Below are positions 1 to 8,418 of a stretch of 64,000 nt of DNA, in pieces. The notes below the pieces were generated by a model that worked only from the letters and a program-made list of their open reading frames with translations, had not been told where the DNA came from and searched no databases. The stretch is from Streptomyces antnestii. GTDB lineage: Bacteria > Actinomycetota > Actinomycetes > Streptomycetales > Streptomycetaceae. Each line of letters opens with the position of its first letter. Positions within the stretch are counted from its first letter, which is position 1. The stretch spans positions 186,001 through 250,000 of the forward strand of contig NZ_RZYA01000006.1 in the NCBI RefSeq assembly GCF_004005495.1, given 5' to 3'. Position numbers and translations under genes: made by a program.

Positions 1-420
1 GTTGGCCATGCCCACGGAGCCGTAGACGAAGAGCAGCGCGAGGGTGATCAGGAAGGACGGGAAGGAGAGGAACACGTCGATGAACTTGGCGACGGCCTTC
101 CCGCCGGGGAACGGGACGAACGCGATGACCAGCGCGAGCGCGAACCCGAGGACGAGGCATCCCACGGTCGCCCCGACCGCCAGCCACACCGTCGTCCCGA
201 GCGCTTCGCGGAACGCGGACGACGCGAAGACGTCGGCGTACGGCTGGAGCGAGGTGCCGCCGGTGTCGGGCGTCACGGACTGCTGCACCACGAGGGCGAG
301 CGGGTAGAGAAAGACGAGCCCGAGCACGGCGACGGGCGGCAGCGCCCACACCCATCTCGGTATCTCTGTACGGGACTTGACCCTCACCCCGGCCCGTGCG
401 CCGAGCGTCGCGCTAGCCAT
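1..420 (-). CDS. ABC transporter permease, 2-aminoethylphosphonate/iron/polyamine type (partial, N-terminal 140 aa)
   Basis: The frame is open from an ATG at 420 to the window edge, so the C-terminal part is missing. The translation has a short cytoplasmic lead, a first membrane helix with the pattern WVWALPPVAVLGLVFLYPLA, a periplasmic loop, then two more hydrophobic segments. This is the usual N-terminus of binding-protein-dependent permeases. The start overlaps the ATPase stop by 8 bases (ATGGCTAG), so the two genes are translationally coupled. The AEP (PhnU-like) assignment rests on the neighbouring ATPase and the GntR gene; spermidine or Fe3+ systems are close alternatives. The EAA loop lies outside the window. 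Confidence 0.8.
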   Translation of the reverse strand, partial: MASATLGARAGVRVKSRTEIPRWVWALPPVAVLGLVFLYPLALVVQQSVTPDTGGTSLQPYADVFASSAFREALGTTVWLAVGATVGCLVLGFALALVIAFVPFPGGKAVAKFIDVFLSFPSFLITLALLFVYGSVGMAN

Positions 421-1468
421 CCGCGCTCACCCCGGCGGACAGCAGCACCGCGTCCTCGGGCGCGAAGTGCACGGTGACCTCGTCGCCGAGCGCCGGAGGC
501 GTCCGCAGCTCACGCAGGTCCGCCTTGAGGCGGTGCCCGTCCACGTCGACGTAGAGGCGGTGCGTCGAGCCGCGCCACTGGACCTCGGCGACGGAGCCGG
601 TGAGCGCGTTGGGCCCGTCGCCGAGTCCGACGAGGTGCGGGCGCACGCACAGGGTCGCGGACACTCCGGAGGAGACGTCGCCGGTGGGCACCTTCAGCTC
701 GGCGCCGGCGAAGGACACCGACCCCGAACCCACCTGTACGGGAAGGAGGTTGGCGTTGCCCACGAACGACGCGGTGAACTCGGTGCGGGGCCTGCGGTAC
801 AGCTCCTGCGGCGTGCCGACGTCCTGGAGCCGCGCCTTGTCCATGACGGCGATCCGGTCGGCCAGGGTCAGCGCCTCGACCTGGTCGTGGGTGACGTAGA
901 GGATCGACACGTCGGGCAACTCACGGTGCAGGCGGGCCAGTTCGGCCAGCATGCCGGAGCGCAGCTGCGCGTCGAGGGCGGACAGCGGCTCGTCGAGGAG
1001 CAGGACGCCCGGCCGGATGGCGAGGGCGCGCGCGATGGCGACGCGCTGCTGCTGGCCGCCGGACAGCTCGCGCGGGTAGCGCTTCGCGTAGGACGCCATC
1101 CCGGTCATCTCCAGGGCCTCGGTGACCCGCCCGGGAATCTCGTTCTTGGCGACCTTCTGCGCCTTCAGGCCGAACGCGACGTTGTCCTCGACCCGCAGGT
1201 GCGGGAAGAGGGCGTACTGCTGGACGACCATGCCGATGCCGCGCCGGTGGGGCGGCAGATCCGTGACGTCGCGGTCGCCGATCAGGACGCGGCCCGAGGC
1301 GGGCCGCACGAATCCGGCGACGGCGCGCAGGGCCGTGGTCTTCCCGGACCCGGAGGGGCCGAGCAGCGCCATGACCTCGCCGGACTCGACGGTCAGGTCG
1401 AGGGAGTCGAGGACGGTGTTGCCGCCGTAGGCGACGGACACCTTCTCGAAGCGGATGCCGTCGGCCAT
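413..1468 (-). CDS. ABC transporter ATP-binding protein (PotA/PhnT-like importer)
   Basis: ATPase of an uptake ABC transporter, 351 aa. Visible motifs are Walker A GPSGSGKTT (about residue 37), the Q-loop in VVQQYALFPH, the signature LSGGQQQRV, Walker B VLLLDEPLSALD and the switch His in YVTHDQ. A C-terminal TOBE-like regulatory domain follows. I chose the ATG at 1468 because GGAGGG lies 7 bases upstream; an open stretch extends about 29 codons further but has no ribosome site. It sits between the GntR regulator and the permease on one strand. The family covers AEP, spermidine and ferric iron importers. AEP is inferred from resemblance to PhnT and the adjacent GntR gene. Confidence 0.85.
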   Translation of the reverse strand: MADGIRFEKVSVAYGGNTVLDSLDLTVESGEVMALLGPSGSGKTTALRAVAGFVRPASGRVLIGDRDVTDLPPHRRGIGMVVQQYALFPHLRVEDNVAFGLKAQKVAKNEIPGRVTEALEMTGMASYAKRYPRELSGGQQQRVAIARALAIRPGVLLLDEPLSALDAQLRSGMLAELARLHRELPDVSILYVTHDQVEALTLADRIAVMDKARLQDVGTPQELYRRPRTEFTASFVGNANLLPVQVGSGSVSFAGAELKVPTGDVSSGVSATLCVRPHLVGLGDGPNALTGSVAEVQWRGSTHRLYVDVDGHRLKADLRELRTPPALGDEVTVHFAPEDAVLLSAGVSADG

Positions 1469-1649
1469 CAGCCCTCCACCCCCATGGGGTCGGTCTTCTC
1501 TCTCACGGCGGCAACGCTCCTCGGGCCGGGTGACCCGTGCCGGTCCGCACGGCAACGGGACGGTGAACGACGACCCAAGGTTGGCCTAGACCCGTTACGT
1601 TCTCGTTATCGTCGTGCGTCGAGTCGGGTCAATTGGCGCCCCCCGGCGC

Positions 1650-2408
1650 TCAGTTGCCCAAACGCGTGGTGAACGAGAAGCGGTCCCCGCGGTAAAGCGT
1701 CCGCACGCGTTCCGTGGGGCGCCCGCCGGTGTCGTACGAGACCCGGTGGATGAGGAGCATCGGCAGGGCGGGCGGGGTCCCGATGAGCAGGGCCTCGCGC
1801 GGGGTGGCGAGGACGGTCTCGATCCGTTCGTCGGCGGACCCGAAGTCGATCCCGAGCCGCTCGTGCACATACGAGTAGAAGGACGAGTCCGGGTCGAAGT
1901 CGACGTCGAGGCGTGGCATCCGCGCGACGGCCACGTACGTGCTCTCCAGGCCGACGCGCTCGTCGTCGGCGAGCAGCACGCGCTCCATGTGCCACACCGG
2001 CTCGCCCCGCTCGACCGCGATCTCGTCGGCGAGGGCGGGCGGGCACGGGAAGCGGTCGAGGCCGATGAGCGTACGGCCCGGGCGGCGGCCCTGGCGGCGC
2101 ACGCCCTCGGTGTAGCTGGCGAGCGACAGCGGCTGCTCCAGCTTGGGCCCCGCCACGACCGTCGCCCGCCCCTGCCGGCGCAGCCGCCCTTCGAGGAGCA
2201 GTTCGCGCAGCGCCTGCCGCACGGTCTCGCGCGCCACCTCGAAGCGGACGGCCAGCTCCCGCTCGGTGGGCAGCGGCTCCCCCTCCCCCAACTCGTCGAG
2301 GAGCGCGGAGACATGGGCCTTGACCGCGTAGTACTTCGGAATGCGGCCGTGCTCGGGGATGCCGGAGCGTACGGGTGCGCCAGGTGCCTGGTCGTTCGGG
2401 TAATCCAC
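1650..2408 (-). CDS. GntR family (HutC/UTRA type) transcriptional regulator
   Basis: Repressor-type regulator of about 252 aa. The N-terminal winged helix contains LPTERELAVRFEVARETVRQAL, and the C-terminal UTRA ligand domain ends in a FTTRLGN-like strand. It lies directly upstream of the ABC ATPase and permease, like PhnR in aminoethylphosphonate loci, so it probably controls that importer. The frame is open up to 2585, but that would overlap the neighbouring secreted-protein gene. The GTG at 2408 gives a normal family length and a start just before a conserved-looking YPNDQAPGAPVRSGIPEHGR segment. No strong ribosome site is visible there. Confidence 0.85.
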   Translation of the reverse strand: MDYPNDQAPGAPVRSGIPEHGRIPKYYAVKAHVSALLDELGEGEPLPTERELAVRFEVARETVRQALRELLLEGRLRRQGRATVVAGPKLEQPLSLASYTEGVRRQGRRPGRTLIGLDRFPCPPALADEIAVERGEPVWHMERVLLADDERVGLESTYVAVARMPRLDVDFDPDSSFYSYVHERLGIDFGSADERIETVLATPREALLIGTPPALPMLLIHRVSYDTGGRPTERVRTLYRGDRFSFTTRLGN

Positions 2409-2454
2409 CCAGGGATGTTCGCAGACGATGATGAACGTGGCCGAATACGCGCCC

Positions 2455-3294
2455 TCAGCGCGGGCCGGTGCGCAGCCGCCGCGAAGCGGCCATGAGGGCC
2501 GCGCCGACGGCGAGCAGGGCGGCGGAGGCGGCGGCGAGCCCGCGCAGGGGGTACGGGGGACGCGACCCGGTGCGGGCGAGTTCACGGGGTGAGGACGGGC
2601 GGCTGGGGTGGTGGGGGAGGGTTTCGGGGGTGGGGGTGGCGTTCGGGGTGGTGCCGGTATCGGTGCTTGGTCTTGCGCTTGGGCTGGTGGGCGTGGGCGC
2701 GTCCTCGGGGGTACGGCCCCCGTCCGTCAGCCTGAACCGGTAGTCGCCGGACTGCCCCACCCACTCGCCGTCGTCGTCGCGGCGCTGCACCACGGCGGCG
2801 TTGGCGACGACGGCGTTCGGCCGGGCGTCGGAGGTGAACGTGAGGCGGGCCTCGACGGTGACGGTCTCGCCCGGGCCCACCCGGAAACCGGGGAAGCCGT
2901 CGTCGAAGACGCCGATGTTCTCGTCCCGGTCGGTCCTCTCGAAACGCACCGGGTGACTGCGCGTGCCGTCGGAGAATTCCAGCCGGATCTGCTGCGGTGC
3001 CAGTGTCCGCTTCTCGTCGACGAGTACGAGCACCGGGTGGATGCCGGCGCACTCCGCGTCGGTCGTGTTGGTGAGGTCCAGGGACCAGGAGCGGAAGCCG
3101 CCGCCGGGGCGATAGGTGGCGGGACCCGGGTGGATCCGGGTGCGGATCGGGAAGTCGGCGCGGCGCGGGGACGCGCAGGTGGGCTCCCGCGGGGCGGCCT
3201 CCGCCCGGCCCGGTTCCGCCGCGATGACGTAGCCCCCGATCGCCAGGGAGGTCAGAGCCACGGCGGTGGCGGCGAGCGGGATACGCGGTCGCAT
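2455..3294 (-). CDS. Secreted cell-wall protein with LAXTG (class E) sorting signal
   Basis: 279 aa. An N-terminal signal peptide (MRPRIPLAATAVALTSLAIGG) is followed by an extracellular domain of about 150 residues. A Thr/Pro-rich linker comes next, then LARTG, a hydrophobic helix and a basic tail (ASRRLRTG). In Streptomyces LAXTG is the recognition motif of class E sortases, so this protein is probably linked to the cell wall; a class E sortase gene lies at about 9 kb. The extracellular domain is unrecognised. It has one Cys pair candidate (TCASP and AECAG) and looks beta-rich. The start at 3294 is preceded by AAAGG. Confidence 0.8.
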   Translation of the reverse strand: MRPRIPLAATAVALTSLAIGGYVIAAEPGRAEAAPREPTCASPRRADFPIRTRIHPGPATYRPGGGFRSWSLDLTNTTDAECAGIHPVLVLVDEKRTLAPQQIRLEFSDGTRSHPVRFERTDRDENIGVFDDGFPGFRVGPGETVTVEARLTFTSDARPNAVVANAAVVQRRDDDGEWVGQSGDYRFRLTDGGRTPEDAPTPTSPSARPSTDTGTTPNATPTPETLPHHPSRPSSPRELARTGSRPPYPLRGLAAASAALLAVGAALMAASRRLRTGPR

Positions 3295-3330
3295 GGGGAG
3301 CCTTTGCTGGTCGCGGGGACGGGTGCCCTG

Positions 3331-3354
3331 CCTGTGCCTGTGCCTGTGCCTGTA
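3331..3354. repeat. CCTGTG hexamer repeat, 4 copies
   Basis: Four head-to-tail copies of cctgtg (the last ends cctgta) lie in the upstream region of the LAXTG-protein gene. A slippage-prone microsatellite in a promoter or leader; no function is claimed. Confidence 0.8.
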
Positions 3355-3459
3355 GATGCATTGGCACAGGTACGGCCGCCGCGACCGTGTCACGCGCGCC
3401 CCGCCGCACCCGGGACCAGCACGGCCCGTACGGCCCGATGCCCGAGCGAATCCCCTCGA

Positions 3460-4689
3460 TCAGCTCAGATTCCCGTCTTTCCGGTTCTGTTTCTGTCTTC
3501 CCGTTCCGTTTTCCCGGTTCGCCGGGAAGTGGCCGTTCGCCCGGCCGAACAGGGGCGCGAGCACCAGCTGGGCGGCCCCCTCGACGACCGCCGTCGCCGC
3601 GCCGGGCGCCCGCAGCACGGGGACCTCCACCGTGCCGGCGCGCCGCGCCCGCTCGCGCAGCACCGCCCGTACCCCGTCGACGAAGCCCTCCTCGGCGGAC
3701 GCGACCGTGCGCCCGCCGAGCAGGACGAGATCGATGTCGAGAAGGCCGACCATGTTCGCCGCGCCCTCGCCGAGCACCCGCGCGGCCTCGTCCACCGAAC
3801 CGGCCGCGACGGCGGCGAGGCACAGCGCCTCGATGCAGCCGTGGTTGCCGCAGCCGCAGAGCGGGCCGTCCAACTGGATCACCTGGTGGCCGAATTCCCC
3901 CGCTCCGGTGTGCGGCCCGCGGTAGGGCCTGCCGCCCAGGACGAGCCCGGCGCCGAGCCCCGTGCCGAGGTGGAGATACGCGAACGAGTCGCCGCTCCCG
4001 GCGAGCGCGAGGCCGAGCGCGGCGGCGTTGGTGTCCTTGTCCACGACGACGGGCAGGCCGAGCCGCCCCGCGAGCGCGTCCCGCAGCGGGAACCCGTCCC
4101 ACTCGGGGAACCCGGTGACCCGGTGCAGGACTCCGGAGGCGTGATCGAGGGGACCGGGCAGGGCGACACCGACGCCGAGGACGCGGGGGGAGGGGTACGG
4201 GGGCTGCGCGCCGGCGGCCGCCTCGGCCTCCGCTCCCGTCGCCGTATCCACCTCCGGGGCCGCACCCTCTTCCGCCAGCAGCCCCTCCACCTCGGTCGCC
4301 GCCGCCTCCACGACCGCGTCGCCGCCCGCGCCGAAGGCCAGCGGGGAGCGGCGTTCGGCGACGACGGTGCCCGCGAGGTCGACCAGGACCGCCGTCAGTT
4401 CGTCGCGGTCGAGGTGCAGCCCGACCGCGTACCCGGCGTCCGGCACGAGGCGCAGGACGGTGCGCGGCTTGCCGCCCGTCGAGGCGCGGCGGCCCGCCTC
4501 CGTCACGAGCCCCTGCTCCCGGAGCCGCGCGGTGATCTTGCTGACGCCCTGAGGGGTGAGCCCCGTGCGCTCGGCGAGTTCGAGTCTGCTGATGCCTTCG
4601 TCGCCCGCCGTGCGCAGCAGATCGAGCACGAGCGCGGCGTTGTGGCCGCGCAGTGCCGCGAGATTGATCCCGGAGTTAGCCCTGTTCAC
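3460..4689 (-). CDS. ROK family transcriptional regulator
   Basis: About 409 aa. The N-terminal winged helix-turn-helix (ISRLELAERTGLTPQGVSKI) is followed by a ROK sugar-kinase fold. The ROK part shows a DNA/ATP-type strand GVGVALPGP, the DxN segment VDKDTNAAALG, the LGTGLGAGLVLGG loop, GAGEFGH and the zinc-site cluster CGCGNHGCIE. ROK repressors of this kind sense sugars or sugar phosphates. The GTG at 4689 is the best start, although the purine-rich GGGGGA abuts it. The gene diverges from a Gfo/Idh/MocA oxidoreductase across a palindromic region, suggesting that it controls that gene and itself. The last 25 residues are polar and poorly conserved-looking. Confidence 0.88.
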   Translation of the reverse strand: MNRANSGINLAALRGHNAALVLDLLRTAGDEGISRLELAERTGLTPQGVSKITARLREQGLVTEAGRRASTGGKPRTVLRLVPDAGYAVGLHLDRDELTAVLVDLAGTVVAERRSPLAFGAGGDAVVEAAATEVEGLLAEEGAAPEVDTATGAEAEAAAGAQPPYPSPRVLGVGVALPGPLDHASGVLHRVTGFPEWDGFPLRDALAGRLGLPVVVDKDTNAAALGLALAGSGDSFAYLHLGTGLGAGLVLGGRPYRGPHTGAGEFGHQVIQLDGPLCGCGNHGCIEALCLAAVAAGSVDEAARVLGEGAANMVGLLDIDLVLLGGRTVASAEEGFVDGVRAVLRERARRAGTVEVPVLRAPGAATAVVEGAAQLVLAPLFGRANGHFPANRENGTGRQKQNRKDGNLS

Positions 4690-4712
4690 TCCCCCATTGT
4701 CCGCCCCGCTTG

Positions 4713-4739
4713 CACTTTGGCAACACCGTTGCTTAAGTG
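4713..4739. promoter_or_regulatory. Imperfect 27-bp palindrome, candidate ROK operator
   Basis: The left arm CACTTTGGCAAC and right arm GTTGCTTAAGTG match in 10 of 12 positions as inverted repeats around ACC, with a perfect core GCAAC-ACC-GTTGC at 4720-4732. It lies in the divergent spacer between the ROK regulator and the oxidoreductase and reaches the latter's start region, a good place for a repressor. Assignment to the ROK protein is inference. Confidence 0.5.
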
Positions 4740-4745
4740 GAGAGC

Positions 4746-4781
4746 ATGACTGAAGGCATGACTGAAGGCACGACTGAAGGC
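4746..4781. repeat. 12-bp tandem repeat over the start codon, 3 copies
   Basis: Copies of atgactgaaggc at 4746-4757 and 4758-4769 are followed by acgactgaaggc at 4770-4781 and a fragment. They encode MTEG-MTEG-TTEG and duplicate the start codon. Confidence 0.85.
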
Positions 4782-5909
4782 ACGACATCAGGAACGGCTG
4801 AGGCAACCGGCTCCCCCCTCCGTCCCCTCCGTCCCCTCCGTGTCGGTCTCGTCGGCTACGGCCTGGCGGGCTCCGTCTTCCACGCCCCGCTGATCGCCGC
4901 CACCGAGGGCCTCGTCCTCGACACGGTCGTCACCTCGAACCCGGAGCGTCAGGCGCAGGCCCGGGCGGAGTTCGGGGACGGCGTGCGTTTCGCGGCGACG
5001 CCCGACGAGCTGTGGCCGCGCGCGGGCGAGCTCGACCTGATCGTCATCGCCTCCCCGAACAAGACGCATGTATCGATCGCGACGGCCGCACTCGAGGCGG
5101 GCCTCCCGGTCGTCGTCGACAAGCCGCTCGCCGGCACCGCCGCCGAGGCGCGCGGGCTCGCGGAGCTGGCCGAGAAGCGCGGGCTGCTGCTCTCGGTCTT
5201 CCAGAACCGCCGCTGGGACAACGACTTCCTGACCCTCCAGCACCTGCTCGCGGATGGCGAACTCGGCGGCCCGCTCGGCGACGTATGGCGTTTCGAGTCA
5301 CGTTTCGAGCGCTGGCGGCCGCAGCCCAAGGGCGGCTGGCGCGAGTCCGGCGACCCGGAAGAGATCGGAGGTCTCCTCTACGATCTCGGCAGTCACGTCG
5401 TCGACCAGGCCCTGGTCCTCTTCGGCCCCGCCGTCTCCGTGTACGCGGAGTCGGACGTGCGGCGGGCGGGCGCGGCGGCCGACGACGACACGTTCATCGC
5501 GATCACGCACGCGAACGGCGTCCGCTCCCACCTGTACGTCTCCGCGACCGCGGCCCAGCTCGGCCCGCGCTTCCGCGTCCTCGGCTCGCAGGCCGGCTAT
5601 GTGAAGTACGGCCTCGACCCGCAGGAGGCGGCGCTGCGCGAGGGCAGGCGTCCGGCACCCGGCGAGTCCTGGGGCGTGGAGCCCGAGGCGATGTGGGGCC
5701 GGATCGGCTCCGGGGAGTCCCCGCTGACGGGCGGCGGCCGGCCGGTGGAGACACTCCCCGGCGCGTACCCCGCGTACTACGCGGCCATCGCGGCGGCCTT
5801 GCGCGGAACCGGCGAGAACCCGGTGACCGCCGGGCAGGCCGCGGCCGCGCTCGACGTCCTGGAGGCGGCCCGCCGCTCGGCCCGCGACGGTGTGACGGTG
5901 ACCCTGTGA
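4746..5909 (+). CDS. Gfo/Idh/MocA family NAD(P)-dependent oxidoreductase
   Basis: About 387 aa. The N-terminal Rossmann fold has VGLVGYGLAGSVFHAPL and the cofactor strand IVIASPNKTH. The family catalytic-lysine motif appears as VVVDKPLAG (EKP in most members). The C-terminal alpha/beta domain contains GGLLYDLGSHVVDQ, where the conserved DxGxHxxD-like site is visible. It probably acts on a sugar or inositol-type substrate, in keeping with the divergent ROK regulator. The start is uncertain. GTG 4737, ATG 4746 and ATG 4758 are all in frame, and the start lies inside a 12-bp tandem repeat. ATG 4746 has GGAG 3 bases upstream. The stop overlaps the next start as GTGA. Confidence 0.87.
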   Translation: MTEGMTEGTTEGTTSGTAEATGSPLRPLRPLRVGLVGYGLAGSVFHAPLIAATEGLVLDTVVTSNPERQAQARAEFGDGVRFAATPDELWPRAGELDLIVIASPNKTHVSIATAALEAGLPVVVDKPLAGTAAEARGLAELAEKRGLLLSVFQNRRWDNDFLTLQHLLADGELGGPLGDVWRFESRFERWRPQPKGGWRESGDPEEIGGLLYDLGSHVVDQALVLFGPAVSVYAESDVRRAGAAADDDTFIAITHANGVRSHLYVSATAAQLGPRFRVLGSQAGYVKYGLDPQEAALREGRRPAPGESWGVEPEAMWGRIGSGESPLTGGGRPVETLPGAYPAYYAAIAAALRGTGENPVTAGQAAAALDVLEAARRSARDGVTVTL

Positions 5910-6400
5910 GCGCCGCCGACCCGTCGGCCACTCCGTCGGCCACCCCGACGGTCGACGAACTCATGGAGCAGGAGCGCCGCCTGATCCTGCCCAAGTTCGA
6001 CCACGAGGACGCCTGGGAACTGGGCTCGCTGCTCGTCGAGCTGGCCAGGGAGCGCAAGGCTCCGGTGGCGGTCGACATCACGCGCGGCGGCCAGCAGCTC
6101 TTCCACGCGGCGCTCCCGGGATCGACCCCGGACAACGACGCCTGGATCGCCCGCAAGCGCCGCGTCGTGGAGCGCTACGCCTGCTCGTCCCTGCTGGTCG
6201 GAACCCGTTTCCGGGCGAAGGGCACGACGTTCGAGGAGTCGTCCAGACTCGACCCGGACACCTACGCGGCCCACGGCGGCGCGTTCCCGATCGCGGTAGA
6301 GGGCGCGGGAGTCATCGGAGCTGTGGTGGTCTCAGGCCTCCCCCAACTGGACGACCACGCCTTGGTGATCAAGGCCCTGGACCTCTTCATCACGGACTGA
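5906..6400 (+). CDS. UPF0303 / heme-degrading-domain (GlcG/HbpS-like) protein
   Basis: 164 aa. It matches the UPF0303 pattern in KFDHEDAWELGSLLVELA, VAVDITRGGQQLFHAALPGSTPDNDAWI and FPIAVEGAGVIGAVVVSGLPQLDDHALV. The last part is the GlcG/HbpS (PF03928) core. Members are small cytosolic proteins of uncertain function, sometimes linked to heme binding. The GTG start overlaps the upstream TGA by four bases, so it is coupled to the oxidoreductase. Because of this the two may act on the same substrate; that is inference. Confidence 0.85.
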   Translation: MSAADPSATPSATPTVDELMEQERRLILPKFDHEDAWELGSLLVELARERKAPVAVDITRGGQQLFHAALPGSTPDNDAWIARKRRVVERYACSSLLVGTRFRAKGTTFEESSRLDPDTYAAHGGAFPIAVEGAGVIGAVVVSGLPQLDDHALVIKALDLFITD

Positions 6401-6418
6401 CCACGCGCTCCGTAAGCA

Positions 6419-6478
6419 CGCGCCCCTTAAGGGGCGCGGGGAACTGCGCGCCAAGCCCCCACGGCCCGCAGCCAACGC
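6419..6478. repeat. Streptomyces dispersed intergenic repeat with hairpin
   Basis: The perfect palindrome CGCGCCCC-TTAA-GGGGCGCG (6419-6438) is followed by GGGAACTGCGCG and a C-rich tail. I recognise this from memory as a sequence found between genes at many places in Streptomyces chromosomes. It may end transcription of the oxidoreductase operon; the rest of 6401-6531 shows nothing else. Confidence 0.6.
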
Positions 6479-6531
6479 ACAACAACGTGCAGGCCCCCCC
6501 CCGCAGTCCCCCACAAAACCCAGCAGAGCGC

Positions 6532-7389
6532 CTACGCGTCCTTGAGGGCCTGCCGCTGCCGCCCCAGCCCCTCGATCTCCAGCTCCACGACATCCCCGGC
6601 CCGCAGATACGGCTTCGGCTCGGGCTGCCCCATCGCCACACCGGCCGGCGTCCCCGTGTTGATGACGTCGCCCGGGTACAGGGTCATGAACTGGCTGACG
6701 TACCGGACGACCTCCGCGACCGGGAAGATCTGGTCGGCGGTCGAGCCGTCCTGCTTCAGCTCCCCGTTCACCCACAGTTTCAGGCCGAGCGCCTGCGGGT
6801 CCGCGACCTCGTCCCGCGTCACGAGCCAGGGGCCCAGCGGGTTGAACGTCTCGCAGTTCTTGCCCTTGTCCCACGTGCCGCCGCGCTCGATCTGGAACTC
6901 GCGCTCGGAGACGTCGTGCGCGACCGCGTATCCGGCGACGTGCGCGAGGGCCTCCTCGTGCGACTCCAGGTAGCGCGCCGTACGCCCGATGACGACGGCC
7001 AGCTCGACCTCCCAGTCCGTCTTCACGGACTTGCGCGGTACGAGCACGGTGTCGTCGGGGCCGATGACGGTGTCCGCCGCCTTGAAGAAGACGACGGGCT
7101 CCGACGGCGGCTCGGCACCGGTCTCGGCGGCGTGGTCGTGGTAGTTCAGGCCGATGCACACGACCTTGCCGATCCGCGCGACCGGCGGGCCGATCCGCAG
7201 GCCCGCGGCGTCGAGTTCCGGCAGCTCGCCGGACTCGGCGGCGGCCCGTACGCGCGCGAGCGCGGCGTCGTCGGCGAGCAGCGCCCCGTCGATGTCGGGG
7301 ACGACTCCGGCCAGGTCACGCAGGACACCGTCCGCGTCCAGCAGGGCCGGGCGCTCCGCTCCAGCGGTACCGACTCGCAGCAGCTTCAT
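6532..7389 (-). CDS. Fumarylacetoacetate hydrolase family protein
   Basis: 285 aa. The FAH catalytic domain is clear. It shows IGLNYHDHAAE, VVFFKAADTVIGPDD, the metal-binding region DWEVELAVVIG and YTVAHDVSEREFQ-like AVAHDVSEREF, and GDVINTGTPAGVAMG near the end. Such enzymes hydrolyse or decarboxylate acylpyruvates in aromatic or sugar-acid breakdown, using a divalent metal. The start at 7389 is supported by GGAG 8 bases upstream. It appears to be a single gene. An inverted repeat 80-110 bases upstream may be its control site. The exact substrate cannot be told. Confidence 0.88.
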   Translation of the reverse strand: MKLLRVGTAGAERPALLDADGVLRDLAGVVPDIDGALLADDAALARVRAAAESGELPELDAAGLRIGPPVARIGKVVCIGLNYHDHAAETGAEPPSEPVVFFKAADTVIGPDDTVLVPRKSVKTDWEVELAVVIGRTARYLESHEEALAHVAGYAVAHDVSEREFQIERGGTWDKGKNCETFNPLGPWLVTRDEVADPQALGLKLWVNGELKQDGSTADQIFPVAEVVRYVSQFMTLYPGDVINTGTPAGVAMGQPEPKPYLRAGDVVELEIEGLGRQRQALKDA

Positions 7390-7467
7390 TGGTGAGACTC
7401 CTTGATCGACGAGGGGCCTCCCGACGGGTGCAGCCATCGGAGGACTGGTCGATCGTCCAAGGTCCCC

Positions 7468-7501
7468 GTCCAGTCCGCAATACCGCGTTCACGGACTGGA
7501 C
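7468..7501. promoter_or_regulatory. 10-bp perfect inverted repeat upstream of the FAH gene
   Basis: GTCCAGTCCG (7468-7477) and CGGACTGGAC (7492-7501) are separated by 14 bases, with a further GGACTGG at 7442. It lies between the yidC stop and the FAH promoter. It could be an operator for the FAH gene or a terminator for yidC. There is no T-run, so I favour an operator. Confidence 0.4.
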
Positions 7502-7526
7502 CCTTACCGGGCGGTAGCGAGTGGCT

Positions 7527-8309
7527 TTACACAGCAGTAGCCAGTGCCGCCGCGGACGGCATGTCGCGATACAGGACGGCCCGCTCGACCGCGCTCCAGG
7601 TCGTGCTCGTCACCACGTAGAGGGCGGCGGCGAGCGGCACGAAGCCCACCGTGAACAGCGTCATGAACGACATCAGCGGCATGATCTTCGTCATCGAGGC
7701 CATGGCACCGGCCATCGGAGCCTGCTGTCCGTCCGCGGCGGCGGTGGCGGTCGGCGGCACCGGCTGGGCCGCCATCTGACGCTTCGTACGGACGTAGTTG
7801 AAGCTCGCCACCGCCGCGACGATCGCGAACAGGCCCAGATAGACGACGCCCTGCGCGCCGAAGAGCCCGCCGTCCGCGAGCGCGTCCTTGAAGCGGCCGC
7901 CGAGGGGCGCGGCGCCGAGGGTGTGGCCGAGCAGGGCGTTGGGCTCGCCGCCCAGGCTCGTGTTCGAGAACAGGTGGTAGAGCAGGAAGAAGGCCGGGAG
8001 CTGGAAGAGGCTGGGCAGGCAGCCGGACAGCGGCGAGACCTTCTCCTCCTTGTGCAGCTCCATGATCGCCTTCTGGAGCTTCTCGGGGTTCTTCTTGTGC
8101 TTCGTGCGCAGCTCGGCGATACGCGGCTGGAGCTTGGCGCGCTGGCGCTGCCCGCGGGCCGAGGCCCGGGACAGGGGGTGCACGAGGAGGCGGACGAACG
8201 CGGTGAAGAGGATGATCGCCGCCGCGGTCGCCGAGGCGTGGAAGAGCGGGTCGAGCAGGTCGGCGATGTGCTCGACCAGGCTGGCGAAGACAGACATGAA
8301 CGTCGACAT
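7527..8309 (-). CDS. yidC: YidC/Oxa1 family membrane protein insertase (secondary copy)
   Basis: 260 aa, with five hydrophobic segments and the conserved hydrophilic region RIAELRTKHKKNPEKLQKAIMELHKEEKV cut by the typical SPLSGCLPSLFQLPAFFLLY. The conserved Arg of the hydrophilic groove is in the R-rich segment around residue 45. Gram-positive YidC inserts and folds membrane proteins with or without Sec. This copy is not beside rpmH-rnpA, so it is a paralog and not the housekeeping gene. The C-terminus lacks the long basic tail of the main copy. ATG 8309 has GGAGG 8 bases upstream. It lies 109 bases after a DUF6412 gene on the same strand, probably one operon. Confidence 0.88.
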   Translation of the reverse strand: MSTFMSVFASLVEHIADLLDPLFHASATAAAIILFTAFVRLLVHPLSRASARGQRQRAKLQPRIAELRTKHKKNPEKLQKAIMELHKEEKVSPLSGCLPSLFQLPAFFLLYHLFSNTSLGGEPNALLGHTLGAAPLGGRFKDALADGGLFGAQGVVYLGLFAIVAAVASFNYVRTKRQMAAQPVPPTATAAADGQQAPMAGAMASMTKIMPLMSFMTLFTVGFVPLAAALYVVTSTTWSAVERAVLYRDMPSAAALATAV

Positions 8310-8418
8310 GGGTGAGCCCTCCGGGGGTCCCGTCGTGCCGGAATCGGAAGACCGCCGGGAAGGGCGGCCGATCGGCGTGACGGCCCGTAAGGGGTGGAGC
8401 TCGTGTGGAGCAGATCCC

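Noticed and set aside
377..1672. Long plus-strand open frame (431 codons) opposite the ABC ATPase
   Set aside because: Its translation is Arg/Gly/Ala/Val-rich without domains, as expected from the antisense of a GC-rich gene.
7442..7458. dre-like GGACTGGTCGATCGTCC upstream of the FAH gene
   Set aside because: It shares only ACTGGTC with the DasR consensus and lacks the other half.
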